Assembly (NCBI GenBank): GCA_964388055.1
Contig: CAYLXU010000001.1
Span: 1-62,483 of the forward strand
From: CAYLXU01 sp964388055
GTDB lineage: Bacteria; Patescibacteriota; Minisyncoccia; UBA6257; JACRHW01
Reading direction: 5' to 3'
DNA length: 62,483 bases
Below, piece after piece: positions 14,912 through 21,095 of this stretch. Made by a program: the position numbers and the translations under genes. Positions within the stretch are counted from its first letter, which is position 1. Every line of letters begins with the position of its first letter. The notes beneath the pieces are model-generated. The model saw only the letters and a program-made list of their open reading frames with translations, ran no database searches and was not told the DNA's origin.

Positions 14912-15160
14912 TCAGTAGGGCCCGGGCGGATCAATCTGCCAACCGGGAAGAAGTCTGCGCATTTGTTCGACGTTATATTTTCCGTAACCCGTCGATTCTC
15001 CCCAAATGCGTTTGTTTTCCAGGTCAGCAATTCCGCCATTTGCAACATTCTTTTCAGGAACTCCATTCAAAACAGCAATACAATAATGACCATCTCGTTG
15101 ATAATCTTTATCCCCAAAGATTACGCGGCCATCTTTCGTTACAATAAACTTCACGTTCAT
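14912..15160 (-). CDS. Small hypothetical protein, 82 aa
   Basis: Unrecognised protein beginning MNVKFIVTKDGRVIFGDKDY and ending in GWQIDPPGPY. The start at 15160 has GGAGG 6 bases upstream. The pattern of short strands with turns (VTKDGRVIFGDKDY, HYCIAVLNGVP) suggests a small beta-rich domain. Codon use is AT-rich like the neighbours. It has its own terminator on the minus strand. Upstream lies the hairpin-rich region at 15203-15983, and it may be the distal gene of the transcript that starts near 16549. Confidence 0.7.
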   Translation of the reverse strand: MNVKFIVTKDGRVIFGDKDYQRDGHYCIAVLNGVPEKNVANGGIADLENKRIWGESTGYGKYNVEQMRRLLPGWQIDPPGPY

Positions 15161-15202
15161 TTTTTCCTCCGGTTTTGTTTTAGATATCGTTGAGAGTTTA
15201 AG

Positions 15203-15983
15203 CCCTCAATAAACATCCTTACCAACGATGGGTAAGGAGGTCTTTGATGGTTAAAATATGAAGGGTGCGTGGCGGCGCAGTCCCTTGTTTGTCCGCCGGT
15301 GCCCGTTGGTGGGCGGTCCGACTTGGTCTGTATTTCATCACGTTATATGTTACAGACCCGTGCTTCCTCCTCCGAGAAGCTACCTTTTTAATTTCATCCT
15401 CCCGCCAGAGAGATGTCCGGCTGCCGTAGCTCTGCCGGATTTTTTATTTGCGCGGTTTTTCAAAGGTGTCCGCGCAACTACCGTTTTTACCCGACCGGCT
15501 ATTGCCTTTAGCTCGACTCACCCTCTTGGGGTGTCTGGCCACCAGCAAATTTGTCGGAACCATTTCTGGTAATGTCCCCAGTGAAAGCGGTTATTTACCG
15601 TATTTCGCGCCTCGCACGGGAAAACCCCTACGAATCTTCCTCAAGATAATACTCAGATCATCGTTCATAATTTGTCTTCTTTCTTTTTGTTTTTTGAGAA
15701 CCGTCACAGCTCTCTATGAGATCCCGGAGCGGCGTTGCGCTCAACGGGGTCTTAAGAAAGTTGTGGGTCACCCTGTGGGGTAATGAGTCTGGTTCGGCCG
15801 GCTTTGTTCGGGAGCTGCCAGATAGGTGACGCGCGGGTGAGCATGGTTTATCCCTTATAACCACTTTTCACTCAGGTCTTTGCAGTCCGATGGCTGTCGG
15901 ACTATTCATTTCCTGGTGACGGCGCAATCATGCAAGCGCCGGACCGTTCTCGGTCAGCGAGACCGTCCTGGGGTTACCAGGAC
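15203..15983. other. Gene-poor, hairpin-dense region, candidate structured RNA(s)
   Basis: I find no credible protein gene here. At least nine local hairpins with perfect or near-perfect stems are spread along it: GGTCTGTA/TACAGACC (15325-15358), GCTTC/GAAGC (15362-15380), TCCGGC/GCCGGA (15416-15439), TTGCGCGG/CCGCGCAA (15448-15477), CACCC/GGGTG (15519-15533), GATCCC/GGGGTC (15720-15751), AGTCCGA/TCGGACT (15884-15903), CGGCGC/GCGCCG (15920-15941) and GTCCTGG/CCAGGAC (15965-15983). G-U pairs in the 15720 and 15416 stems favour the plus strand there. GC content is visibly above the flanks. The strand and extent of the RNA are not resolved. Confidence 0.5.
15415..15446 (+). terminator. Plus-strand intrinsic terminator without a gene upstream
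   Basis: TCCGGC (15416-15421) pairs with GCCGGA (15434-15439) and six T follow (15440-15445). It must end a plus-strand transcript, yet no convincing plus-strand protein gene lies upstream, which supports a non-coding RNA from about 15220-15446. Confidence 0.7.
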
Positions 15984-16252
15984 AGCGGGCTCACGGTGAG
16001 ACCGAGCGTGTTGCCAATATGCTTGGCAACAGAGGCACGATCCTCCGCGAGACCCTCCGGCTTTGGCAACGTCACGAAGACGCTACCGCCGGAGACGGAC
16101 ATGCGACCAGCGCGACGTCTCGACACGGAGTCGATTCGTCCATCGCAGGTGTTGCAATGCCCGTGCAGGCCGACCTCGAAGGTGATGTCTTCCCTGTTAA
16201 GGGAGACATACCTCGGGTTCGACCAGCCCGCCACACGAACCATGAAGGTCAT
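15974..16252 (-). CDS. Small hypothetical protein, 92 aa, with HxHCxxC cluster and GC-rich codons
   Basis: The ATG at 16252 is preceded by AAAGGAGGT, an excellent ribosome-binding site. The protein begins MTFMVRVAGWSNPRYVSLNR, has HGHCNTCDG near residues 30-38 (possible metal site) and a Ser/Gly-rich beta-like stretch, and ends in SPLSW. I do not recognise a family. Third codon positions are mostly G or C, in sharp contrast with neighbouring AT-rich genes, suggesting horizontal origin or strong expression. It follows a consensus promoter and a long structured leader (16262-16549). A 7-bp hairpin overlaps its stop codon but lacks a T tract. Confidence 0.7.
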   Translation of the reverse strand: MTFMVRVAGWSNPRYVSLNREDITFEVGLHGHCNTCDGRIDSVSRRRAGRMSVSGGSVFVTLPKPEGLAEDRASVAKHIGNTLGLTVSPLSW

Positions 16253-16261
16253 GCGGTGCTA

Positions 16262-16549
16262 CCTCCTTTCTCACTTCCTTTCTACTACCAGCCTTCGGAT
16301 CTCTCCTGACTGGTTCCTTTCGTAGTCTATACATAGCGCTCATTTTCGCTACGCACACTTACTGAGGATCGAAATGGAAGATTCTTTCTCGCTCTTTTAT
16401 ATCTTGGCGAGGGGTAAGCGAGCTAAGAGTAGGGGGCTCATATCCTGATTCGGATAATGGGGCTAGTATTAATTCCCAACCGTCAGGGCTTTTGAGCACC
16501 ATGTACTTAGTTCGCTTGCATCTCGCCAAGACCCTGTTTTCATTGTTCT
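16262..16549 (-). ncRNA. Long structured leader RNA (candidate riboswitch or ncRNA) of the 92-aa gene
   Basis: About 290 bases separate the predicted start site from the 92-aa gene. On the minus strand several helices are visible: CTTGGCGAG near the 5' end with CTCGCCAAG near 16400; inside it AAGCGA-a-CTAAG with CTTAG-c-TCGCTT; a TATCC/GGATA hairpin; TGCGTAGCG/CGCTATGTA near 16335 (two G-U pairs); and CCAGTC/GGCTGG near 16285 with GGA/TCC nested. The G-U pairs work only in the minus-strand RNA, which supports that strand. The first 150 bases form a closed multi-branched unit, like a riboswitch aptamer or stable RNA. I cannot match it to a named family. Confidence 0.6.
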
Positions 16550-16555
16550 GTCAGT

Positions 16556-16584
16556 ATTATAGCAAATAGAATTTAATTTGTCAA
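16556..16584 (-). promoter_or_regulatory. Perfect consensus promoter on the minus strand
   Basis: On the minus strand TTGACA (16584-16579) and TATAAT (16561-16556) are exactly 17 bases apart, one of the strongest promoters in the window. Transcription would start near 16549. Confidence 0.9.
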
Positions 16585-16754
16585 GTATTTTTAACAAAAA
16601 TAGGGAAAAGGAACATTTTTTGTAGATTTTTTCAGTACTTTTTATGTCAGTAAAAATGGATAAAATTTATATTTTCTATTGACTGTTTGGCGTAAAAGAT
16701 CTTTAAAATAAGGATATAGGACAAAATTGTCAGCGACTTTAGACATCGAAGTAT

Positions 16755-16783
16755 TTGACTAATCCTTCTATCTATGCTATAAT
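16755..16783 (+). promoter_or_regulatory. Strong promoter of the tiny-ORF RNA
   Basis: TTGACT (16755-16760) and TATAAT (16778-16783) are exactly 17 bases apart. The transcript would start near 16790. The AT-rich stretch between 16585 and 16754 holds nothing else that I can identify. Confidence 0.88.
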
Positions 16784-16811
16784 CTTCATAGAAACTTGAA
16801 GGAGACGAGAG

Positions 16812-16823
16812 ATGAACTGGTAG
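16812..16823 (+). CDS. Tiny ORF encoding MNW
   Basis: ATG AAC TGG TAG, with GAAGGAG (16798-16804) 7 bases upstream. Too short to be a functional protein on its own. It may be a ribosome-stalling or ribosome-loading site in the RNA. Confidence 0.35.
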   Translation: MNW

Positions 16824-16948
16824 AATAACCACCTGGCGGGGTAAGGGGACGAGGGAGGCTACACAAATGCCGTTAACACCTCCCCCTCCGCTCAGGCTTA
16901 TCTATCAGGAATTTTCAAAGTCGCCTTTCAAATGAAAGGAGAATCCTC

Positions 16949-16972
16949 ATGTGGTGGAATCATCTGAATTAG
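16949..16972 (+). CDS. Tiny ORF encoding MWWNHLN
   Basis: Seven sense codons with two consecutive Trp codons, preceded by GAAAGGAG (16934-16941) at the same 7-base spacing as the first tiny ORF. Its Trp codons lie in the 5' arm of a GGTGGA/TCCACC hairpin. Confidence 0.4.
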   Translation: MWWNHLN

Positions 16973-17019
16973 TTTAATCCACCGGTGAGACTGGGGGAAA
17001 GAAAACGTTCTGTGCCCCC
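16965..17019 (+). repeat. 55-bp sequence left of the gap
   Basis: Identical to 17120-17174. The length of exactly 55 bases, ending at the first N, suggests overlapping contig ends (an assembly k-mer) rather than a biological repeat. Confidence 0.9.
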
Positions 17020-17119
17020 NNNNNNNNNNNNNNNNNNNNNNNNNNNNNNNNNNNNNNNNNNNNNNNNNNNNNNNNNNNNNNNNNNNNNNNNNNNNNNNNN
17101 NNNNNNNNNNNNNNNNNNN
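17020..17119. other. 100-N scaffold gap, probably artificial
   Basis: Exactly 100 N. Because the 55 bases on each side are the same, the two contig ends probably overlap and the true sequence may lack the N run and one 55-mer (155 bases too many here). A genuine tandem repeat longer than the k-mer is the alternative. Confidence 0.85.
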
Positions 17120-17174
17120 TGAATTAGTTTAATCCACCGGTGAGACTGGGGGAAAGAAAACGTTCTGTGCCCCC
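17120..17174 (+). repeat. 55-bp sequence right of the gap
   Basis: Identical to 16965-17019, starting directly after the last N. Confidence 0.9.
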
Positions 17175-17185
17175 AAAAACAAAAC

Positions 17186-17217
17186 GGCAGCGTCTAAAAC
17201 ACGCTGCTTTCTTTTTT
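17186..17217. terminator. Bidirectional terminator
   Basis: GCAGCGT (17187-17193) pairs with ACGCTGC (17201-17207). T-rich tracts flank it on both strands, so it can end both the tiny-ORF RNA (plus) and the TrmB-like gene (minus). Confidence 0.88.
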
Positions 17218-17236
17218 AGAGTTAGGGGATTGTTTG

Positions 17237-18016
17237 TTAGGTGTTATATCTTTGCGCGGAGTCCCAAGCAAGCTCAAAGATGATTCGAAACGTGGTGGCA
17301 ATATCCTTACTTTGTATGGCGACCCCAAGCAACTGTTCTCCATAGGAGACAATGACAAGGTGATCGGGCCCATAAACAGTCATACTACTTGTAAAGGGGA
17401 ATCTGTCTTTAGGGACGTATCGAGCCTCTCGAAGCGATTCTTCGCTTGATGCGTGAGAAATTGGTCCTTCCCCTCGCGTATAGATTACTTTTGTACGAAC
17501 CTGTTTCGATGAGCGTTCCTTGCTATATGTTGCTTCATAGTTGGGAAACACTTTAAACAACTCATCGAGAGGGGTGAACCCGATTGTCTCTTCTTTATAG
17601 CCTTGTGCAACGCGGAGAAATTCTTCTTGCATTGCAATGATGCCCTCTTTTCCTTCATAGAACTTCACTCGTGGTCTATTTTCGGCGAGGTTAAAAAGCG
17701 CTTTGAGCTCGGGAACTATTTCTTCGAGATGTTTATATTTTGCATTAAGATTCTCCTGCTCTTTTTTAAGAAAGCGATCTAACTGTTCTGGTGATTCTGC
17801 AGAAAAAAGAGTTTTTTTACCCACCTCAACTGTGGTAACAAACCCATTTTTCATGAGAGAGTCGAGGATAACGTATGCGGTGGGGCGTTGTATTTCGGCT
17901 TTTTTTGCGATTTGTTGTACTGGCGCTTGGCCCAATTCAAGCGTCGCAAGATACACCTTTGCCTCTTTTTCGCTAAGACCAAGTTTTTCTAAATTTCGTT
18001 CGAGGGAAGAATGCAT
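17237..18016 (-). CDS. TrmB-family transcriptional regulator
   Basis: A 259-residue regulator. Residues about 8-80 form a winged helix-turn-helix of the TrmB/HTH_11 type (LGLSEKEAKVYLATLELGQA, then AEIQRPTAYVILDSLMKNGF as recognition helix). A coiled linker of about 20 residues (LKKEQENLNAKYKHLEEI) follows, then a C-terminal ligand-binding phospholipase-D-like domain (VKFYEGKEGIIAMQEEFLR ... YVPKDRFPFTSSMTVYGPD). TrmB proteins respond to sugars or other metabolites and are frequent in archaea and candidate phyla. The gene starts 7 bases after the sod stop on the same strand, so it may be cotranscribed with sod. Confidence 0.88.
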   Translation of the reverse strand: MHSSLERNLEKLGLSEKEAKVYLATLELGQAPVQQIAKKAEIQRPTAYVILDSLMKNGFVTTVEVGKKTLFSAESPEQLDRFLKKEQENLNAKYKHLEEIVPELKALFNLAENRPRVKFYEGKEGIIAMQEEFLRVAQGYKEETIGFTPLDELFKVFPNYEATYSKERSSKQVRTKVIYTRGEGPISHASSEESLREARYVPKDRFPFTSSMTVYGPDHLVIVSYGEQLLGVAIQSKDIATTFRIIFELAWDSAQRYNT

Positions 18017-18023
18017 AGAAATA

Positions 18024-18608
18024 TTATTTTTTTACAAAACGTTCTTCGGCCACATTCCAATCGATGGCCTGCATAAAGGCGTTGATATAATCAGTGCGTT
18101 TGAGACCGTAGTCTGATACGTAGGCATGTTCGAACACATCGAGAACAAGAAGTGGAGATGTTCCGCTGAGGTGTCCCGTGTCATGTTCGGTAACCCACGT
18201 ATTAAATAAGTTTCCGGTCTCGAGATATTTATAAAGTATGGTCCAACCGATTCCGCGCATTGCTCCGGTTGCTCGGAAATCTTTTTCCCATTGTTCATAG
18301 CTTCCAAACTGCGCTTGCAGGTTTTGTAAAAGCGGCGAGTTGGGGTTACGTTCTGAGCTTTCTTTTGTGATGTTGCCAAAATAGTATTCGTGAAGGCGCA
18401 TTCCATTATATTCCCACCCGAAACGTCGTTTTAGTTCGGCATATTCTGGTGTTGTCGTCTTTTCTTCACGTAGCAGAGAATGTAATATTTCAGCAAGCTT
18501 ATTCGTGTTTGTTACGTATCCTTGATAGAGAGAGAAGTGGTTTGTAAGTAGGGGATTGCTAAAGCCCGGTGTTCCAAGCAGATGATCAAATGATTTTGGT
18601 TCGTACAT
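18024..18608 (-). CDS. sodA: Superoxide dismutase (Fe/Mn type)
   Basis: A 194-residue enzyme that dismutates superoxide. The open frame runs further upstream through a terminator stem, but the conserved protein begins at MYEPKSFDHLLG (ATG at 18608). Metal ligands are visible: His in LLTNHFSLYQGY, His in RLHEYYFGN, and Asp and His in LVLDVFEHAY. Whether Fe or Mn is used cannot be decided. No signal peptide, so cytoplasmic. It is unusually placed upstream of, and close to, a TrmB-like regulator. Confidence 0.93.
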   Translation of the reverse strand: MYEPKSFDHLLGTPGFSNPLLTNHFSLYQGYVTNTNKLAEILHSLLREEKTTTPEYAELKRRFGWEYNGMRLHEYYFGNITKESSERNPNSPLLQNLQAQFGSYEQWEKDFRATGAMRGIGWTILYKYLETGNLFNTWVTEHDTGHLSGTSPLLVLDVFEHAYVSDYGLKRTDYINAFMQAIDWNVAEERFVKK

Positions 18609-18657
18609 AAACGTTATGATTGTCAGAATTTTTCTTATTATACCGTATCTTCCTGAA

Positions 18658-18693
18658 ACAAAAAACCACCCATCGGTTGGATCCAGGGCGGTT
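18658..18693 (-). terminator. Intrinsic terminator after the Hsp20 gene
   Basis: On the minus strand AACCGCCC pairs with GGGTGGTT (one G-U) and six T follow. Confidence 0.8.
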
Positions 18694-18703
18694 TTTTGTT
18701 TCA

Positions 18704-19120
18704 TTATCTTCGTATTTGTATTCTTTTCTTTTCTCCTTTTTCTGGCTCCTTCTTTGGCATTGTTACTTTAAGGACACCATCCTTATATTCCGCGTCCACC
18801 TCACTTGTTTTGACTTCGGCAGGAAGGCGAACAATTCTTTCAAATGATCCCCTGCGAATTTCTTTACTATGATACTGCTTTTCTTGTTTCTCTTGTTTTT
18901 CTTCCCGTTCTCCAGAAATACGTAAATGATTGTCTTCGATAGACACCTCTATATTTTCTGGATCAATGCCAGGGATGTTCATTTCTGCCACTACGTTATT
19001 ATTCTCTTCATAAACATCAACCGCCATGTCCCACCCGATTTTGGGTACGGGAAGTCGTGGCCACTCTTCTTCCCAAAAGCGTTCCATGTCTCGGAAGGGG
19101 TCCCAACGCATAATAGGCAT
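18704..19120 (-). CDS. Small heat-shock protein (Hsp20/alpha-crystallin)
   Basis: A 138-residue ATP-independent holdase chaperone. It has a short N-terminal WDPFRDMERFWEEEWPRLPV segment, an alpha-crystallin domain (about 30-120) with the VDVYEENNNVVAEMNIPGI start and the YKDGVLKVTMPK signature (the conserved 'GVL' strand), and a basic C-terminal tail ending in RIQIRR that contains the I-x-I motif used in oligomer assembly. A repeated EKQ stretch (EEKQEKQEKQYHSKE) sits in the loop. It starts 8 residues after no visible ribosome site, so it may be translated without one. The terminator lies just after its stop. Confidence 0.95.
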   Translation of the reverse strand: MPIMRWDPFRDMERFWEEEWPRLPVPKIGWDMAVDVYEENNNVVAEMNIPGIDPENIEVSIEDNHLRISGEREEKQEKQEKQYHSKEIRRGSFERIVRLPAEVKTSEVDAEYKDGVLKVTMPKKEPEKGEKKRIQIRR

Positions 19121-19182
19121 ATCTAAACTTTAATATTATTTTTTTCGACCTTTCTTTTTAATTGTATTAAAAAGTTTAACCT

Positions 19183-19206
19183 AAAAAAAGAGACCCTTAT
19201 TGGGTC
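19183..19206 (-). terminator. Intrinsic terminator
   Basis: On the minus strand GACCC (19206-19202) pairs with GGGTC (19196-19192) and then seven T. It ends the 115-aa gene at 19216. Confidence 0.8.
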
Positions 19207-19215
19207 AAACGGATT

Positions 19216-19563
19216 CTATGCAGGAACCACTCTCTCTTTTTCGCAGAGAATGAGTAGGTCAAAGGTGGAAAGTGCTTTCGAGTAAAGCCTTGACCCCTTT
19301 GAGATCTCGATCTTTCGTGTTCCATGAAGGGGGCAGGTGAAGATCATCTCCATTCCATTCTCTGTGCGTGAGAAAGAGAATGTGATGACCTCTCTTTCTT
19401 GCGCGGACTGAATCTTCGATGTGAAGGTTTTCTTTCCGTCTTTTTCTGAGAACGTAAAGAGTGGTTTCAGGCCGGGAAAAAGCTCTCCAATCCGGAAAAG
19501 TACGTATTCCGCCAATTTTTCTACGCGCCTCTTGCAGGGGTTTACCTGTGGCATCTTATCCAT
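19216..19563 (-). CDS. Hypothetical protein, 115 aa
   Basis: I do not recognise the family. An in-frame GTG at 19572 exists, but GAGGAG is 10 bases before the ATG at 19563, which I prefer. The protein has a helical N-terminal part (KMPQVNPCKRRVEKLAEYVL) and then beta-hairpin-like strands (FTFSEKDGKKTFTSKIQSA, EVITFSFSRTENGMEMIFTC). No signal peptide or membrane segment. It has a consensus promoter at 19658-19685 and a leader hairpin at 19591-19627 close to the ribosome site, so expression may be controlled. Confidence 0.65.
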   Translation of the reverse strand: MDKMPQVNPCKRRVEKLAEYVLFRIGELFPGLKPLFTFSEKDGKKTFTSKIQSAQEREVITFSFSRTENGMEMIFTCPLHGTRKIEISKGSRLYSKALSTFDLLILCEKERVVPA

Positions 19564-19590
19564 TTCTATCACACTCCTCTCTGTTTACTT

Positions 19591-19627
19591 CCCTAGATAC
19601 CTTGCTGAGCATGCAATCCATCTAGGG
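19591..19627 (-). promoter_or_regulatory. Leader hairpin before the 115-aa gene
   Basis: CCCTAGAT (19627-19620 on the minus strand) pairs with ATCTAGGG (19598-19591), an 8-bp stem extended after single-base bulges to ACT/AGT. It stands between the promoter and the GAGGAG site, so it may shield the mRNA or regulate it. Confidence 0.5.
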
Positions 19628-19657
19628 GAGTAAAAGGACACTAAAAGAACTATTTTT

Positions 19658-19685
19658 ATTATAGTGAAAAATCTAGTTTTGTCAA
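19658..19685 (-). promoter_or_regulatory. Consensus promoter of the 115-aa gene
   Basis: On the minus strand TTGACA (19685-19680) and TATAAT (19663-19658) are 16 bases apart. The -35 box overlaps the ruvC stop codon. Confidence 0.82.
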
Positions 19686-20173
19686 GCGTTTTTATGTGGT
19701 ATCGCTTTGTTCCTGAAAAATGAGGGGTACAGCAATGCGCCACAGAGGGCAATTGCTATTGCGTCGCTTTCGTCGTCATATTTTGGGGTATGCGTGAGTT
19801 TTAGGAGTTTTGTCACAAGTCGAAACAATTGTCCTTTTTCTGCACGACCATATCCTGTGATGAGCTGTTTTACCTCAAGTGGGGTAGGTTCCATAACGGG
19901 AATGTCATGCTTTTGAATTAAAAATTTTATTACCCCTCGCATTTCACTTACTGCGAGCGCTGTTTTTTGATTTTTAGCGAAAAAAAGTTTTTCGATTGTT
20001 GCTGCTTGTGGTTTGTGGGAGGTAATAAGTGTTCTGAGTTCTTGCTCAAAGAGGAGGGGGGAAGACGGGTGCTTAATGAGGCCTGATGTTTCAAGTCGAA
20101 AAAACGAACCGTCTTTTTTTACAACTGCGTAACCAATACGTGTTGTTCCAGGATCAATACCGAGGATAACCAC
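19682..20173 (-). CDS. ruvC: Holliday junction resolvase RuvC
   Basis: A 163-residue RNase-H-fold nuclease that cuts Holliday junctions together with RuvAB. The catalytic acidic residues are seen as ILGIDPGTTRIGYA (D7), TIEKLFFAKNQ (E) and DDESDAIAIALCG (D-x-x-D). Length and motifs are normal. It lies apart from ruvB (22356) and ruvA (34841), as in many small genomes. No clear ribosome site. The AT repeat at 20174-20318 precedes it. Confidence 0.95.
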   Translation of the reverse strand: MVILGIDPGTTRIGYAVVKKDGSFFRLETSGLIKHPSSPLLFEQELRTLITSHKPQAATIEKLFFAKNQKTALAVSEMRGVIKFLIQKHDIPVMEPTPLEVKQLITGYGRAEKGQLFRLVTKLLKLTHTPKYDDESDAIAIALCGALLYPSFFRNKAIPHKNA

Positions 20174-20318
20174 TTAATTTTCAATTTTCAATTTTCAATT
20201 TTCAATGAATTTCTAATTTTTCCTTTTGAGACGGATCCGTTTTCGACGGAAAAATTTTTTAATTGAAAATTGGATATTTGAAAATTGATTAAAAATTGAT
20301 AATTAAAAGCTGTAGGAT
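20174..20318. repeat. AT-rich short tandem and inverted repeats
   Basis: The octamer AATTTTCA is repeated several times from 20176 and is matched by inverted copies TGAAAATT near 20270 that could form a cruciform. A gap sequence has GGATCC and CCGTTTTCGACGG. Similar AATTTTCAA patches occur at 34783-34830 (and its copy) and 57586-57660, so this is a dispersed element of the genome with no coding content. Confidence 0.6.
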
Positions 20319-21038
20319 TTATAATTCTGCGTTGGTGAATACATCATTTACTTCGTTTTGTTCATCTAAGGCGTCGAGGATTTCAAGTATTTCTTGTTTC
20401 TGGGTTTCGTTAAGAGCAATGGTTTCTCTTGGCACAAGAAGCGACTCTGCTCTTGAGTAGGCAAGGTGCAATTCTACTAGCTTTGTTTTAAGAGGCTCGA
20501 GTGATGCAGGCGCGCAAGATATGAGAATTGTGTTGTCAGACCTTTGTATGTCTTCTACTCCATATTCGATAAGGAGAAGCTCATTTTCCTCAGTAAGAGA
20601 GGTTTCCTCTATGTCTATTTCTGCCTTTTCTTCAAACATCCATGTTACTGATCCAATTGTCGCCATTTTTCCATTTCGTTTTGAGAGAATATGTTTAACT
20701 TCCGCGAGTGTCCTGTTTTTATTATCGCTTACTGCATCAATAATGAATGCTACTCCGTAGGGGCCGTATGCTTCATAACGGAGACTTTCCAATTCCTCTC
20801 CGGTTCCTATACCCCTGCCTCGTTCAATGGCACGTTTGATGTTTTCTTGAGGCATGTTCATAGCTCTAGCTTTTTCAATTGCGAGAGCTAGTTTCGGGTT
20901 TGTGTCCGGGTTGGGATCTTTTCTTTCTTTTACCGCAACAGAAATGAGGGCGGATATTTTTGAAAACACCTTACTTTTTTTTGCGTCGGTAATTGCTTTT
21001 TTGTGTTTAATTTGTGCCCATTTGGAGTGACCAGACAT
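20319..21038 (-). CDS. yebC: YebC/PmpR-family protein
   Basis: A 239-residue member of a universal bacterial family (translation or transcription factor, TACO1-like). It starts at MSGHSKWAQIKHKKA, the diagnostic N terminus; an upstream in-frame Met is disregarded. GRGIGTGEELESLRYEAYGP, then YGVAFIIDAVSDNKNRT, are the other signatures. The C-terminal third is acidic. The family has been tied to relief of ribosome stalling at proline stretches and to DNA binding. It lies just upstream of the ruvC gene on the same strand, as is common in bacteria. Confidence 0.94.
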   Translation of the reverse strand: MSGHSKWAQIKHKKAITDAKKSKVFSKISALISVAVKERKDPNPDTNPKLALAIEKARAMNMPQENIKRAIERGRGIGTGEELESLRYEAYGPYGVAFIIDAVSDNKNRTLAEVKHILSKRNGKMATIGSVTWMFEEKAEIDIEETSLTEENELLLIEYGVEDIQRSDNTILISCAPASLEPLKTKLVELHLAYSRAESLLVPRETIALNETQKQEILEILDALDEQNEVNDVFTNAEL

Positions 21039-21095
21039 AATAAAATTAAAATTCAAAAATCAAAATGCAAAATTATGATATCCCTTCAGGATGAT

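Larger units (their letters stand above)
16790..17217 (+). ncRNA. Stand-alone small RNA with two tiny tryptophan-containing ORFs
   Basis: The transcript runs from a strong promoter to a terminator at 17186-17217, with no downstream gene on the same strand. If the 100-N gap is an artefact (see that entry) the RNA is about 273 bases. It contains two mini-ORFs with ideal ribosome sites. Between them is a GC-rich hairpin (GCGG...GGGAGG with CCTCCC...CCGC, about 16835-16895). Later, GGTGGA overlapping the second ORF pairs with TCCACC, and GGGGG pairs with CCCCC. The design recalls trp-type attenuators but without an operon. It may sense translation of Trp/Asn codons, act as an sRNA, or be unrelated to its ORFs. 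Confidence 0.6.

Noticed and set aside
15258..15572. Plus-strand open frame of 104 codons in the hairpin-rich region
   Set aside because: It runs through a strong terminator (15415-15446), has Pro/Arg/Cys-rich composition unlike neighbours, and its only nearby ribosome site serves a 4-codon ORF (15247, MVKI).
15591..15668. Minus-strand 25-codon ORF MNDDLSIILRKIRRGFPVRG...
   Set aside because: Weak ribosome site and inside a structured region. No supporting evidence.
16200..16225. GGGTTCGACCAGCCC resembling a tRNA T arm
   Set aside because: It lies inside the well-supported 92-aa coding region and no cloverleaf can be drawn.
16270..16310. GTCAGGAGAGATCC resembling a cobalamin riboswitch B12 box
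   Set aside because: The rest of the B12 aptamer and the normal gene context are missing. The bases form a local hairpin.
15930..16325. Two plus-strand open frames (15930-16325 and 16019-16309)
   Set aside because: They are shadows of the minus-strand 92-aa gene, which has an ideal ribosome site and promoter.
16949..16990. T-box riboswitch reading of GTGGTGGAATC
   Set aside because: The T-box consensus and a downstream regulated gene are absent.
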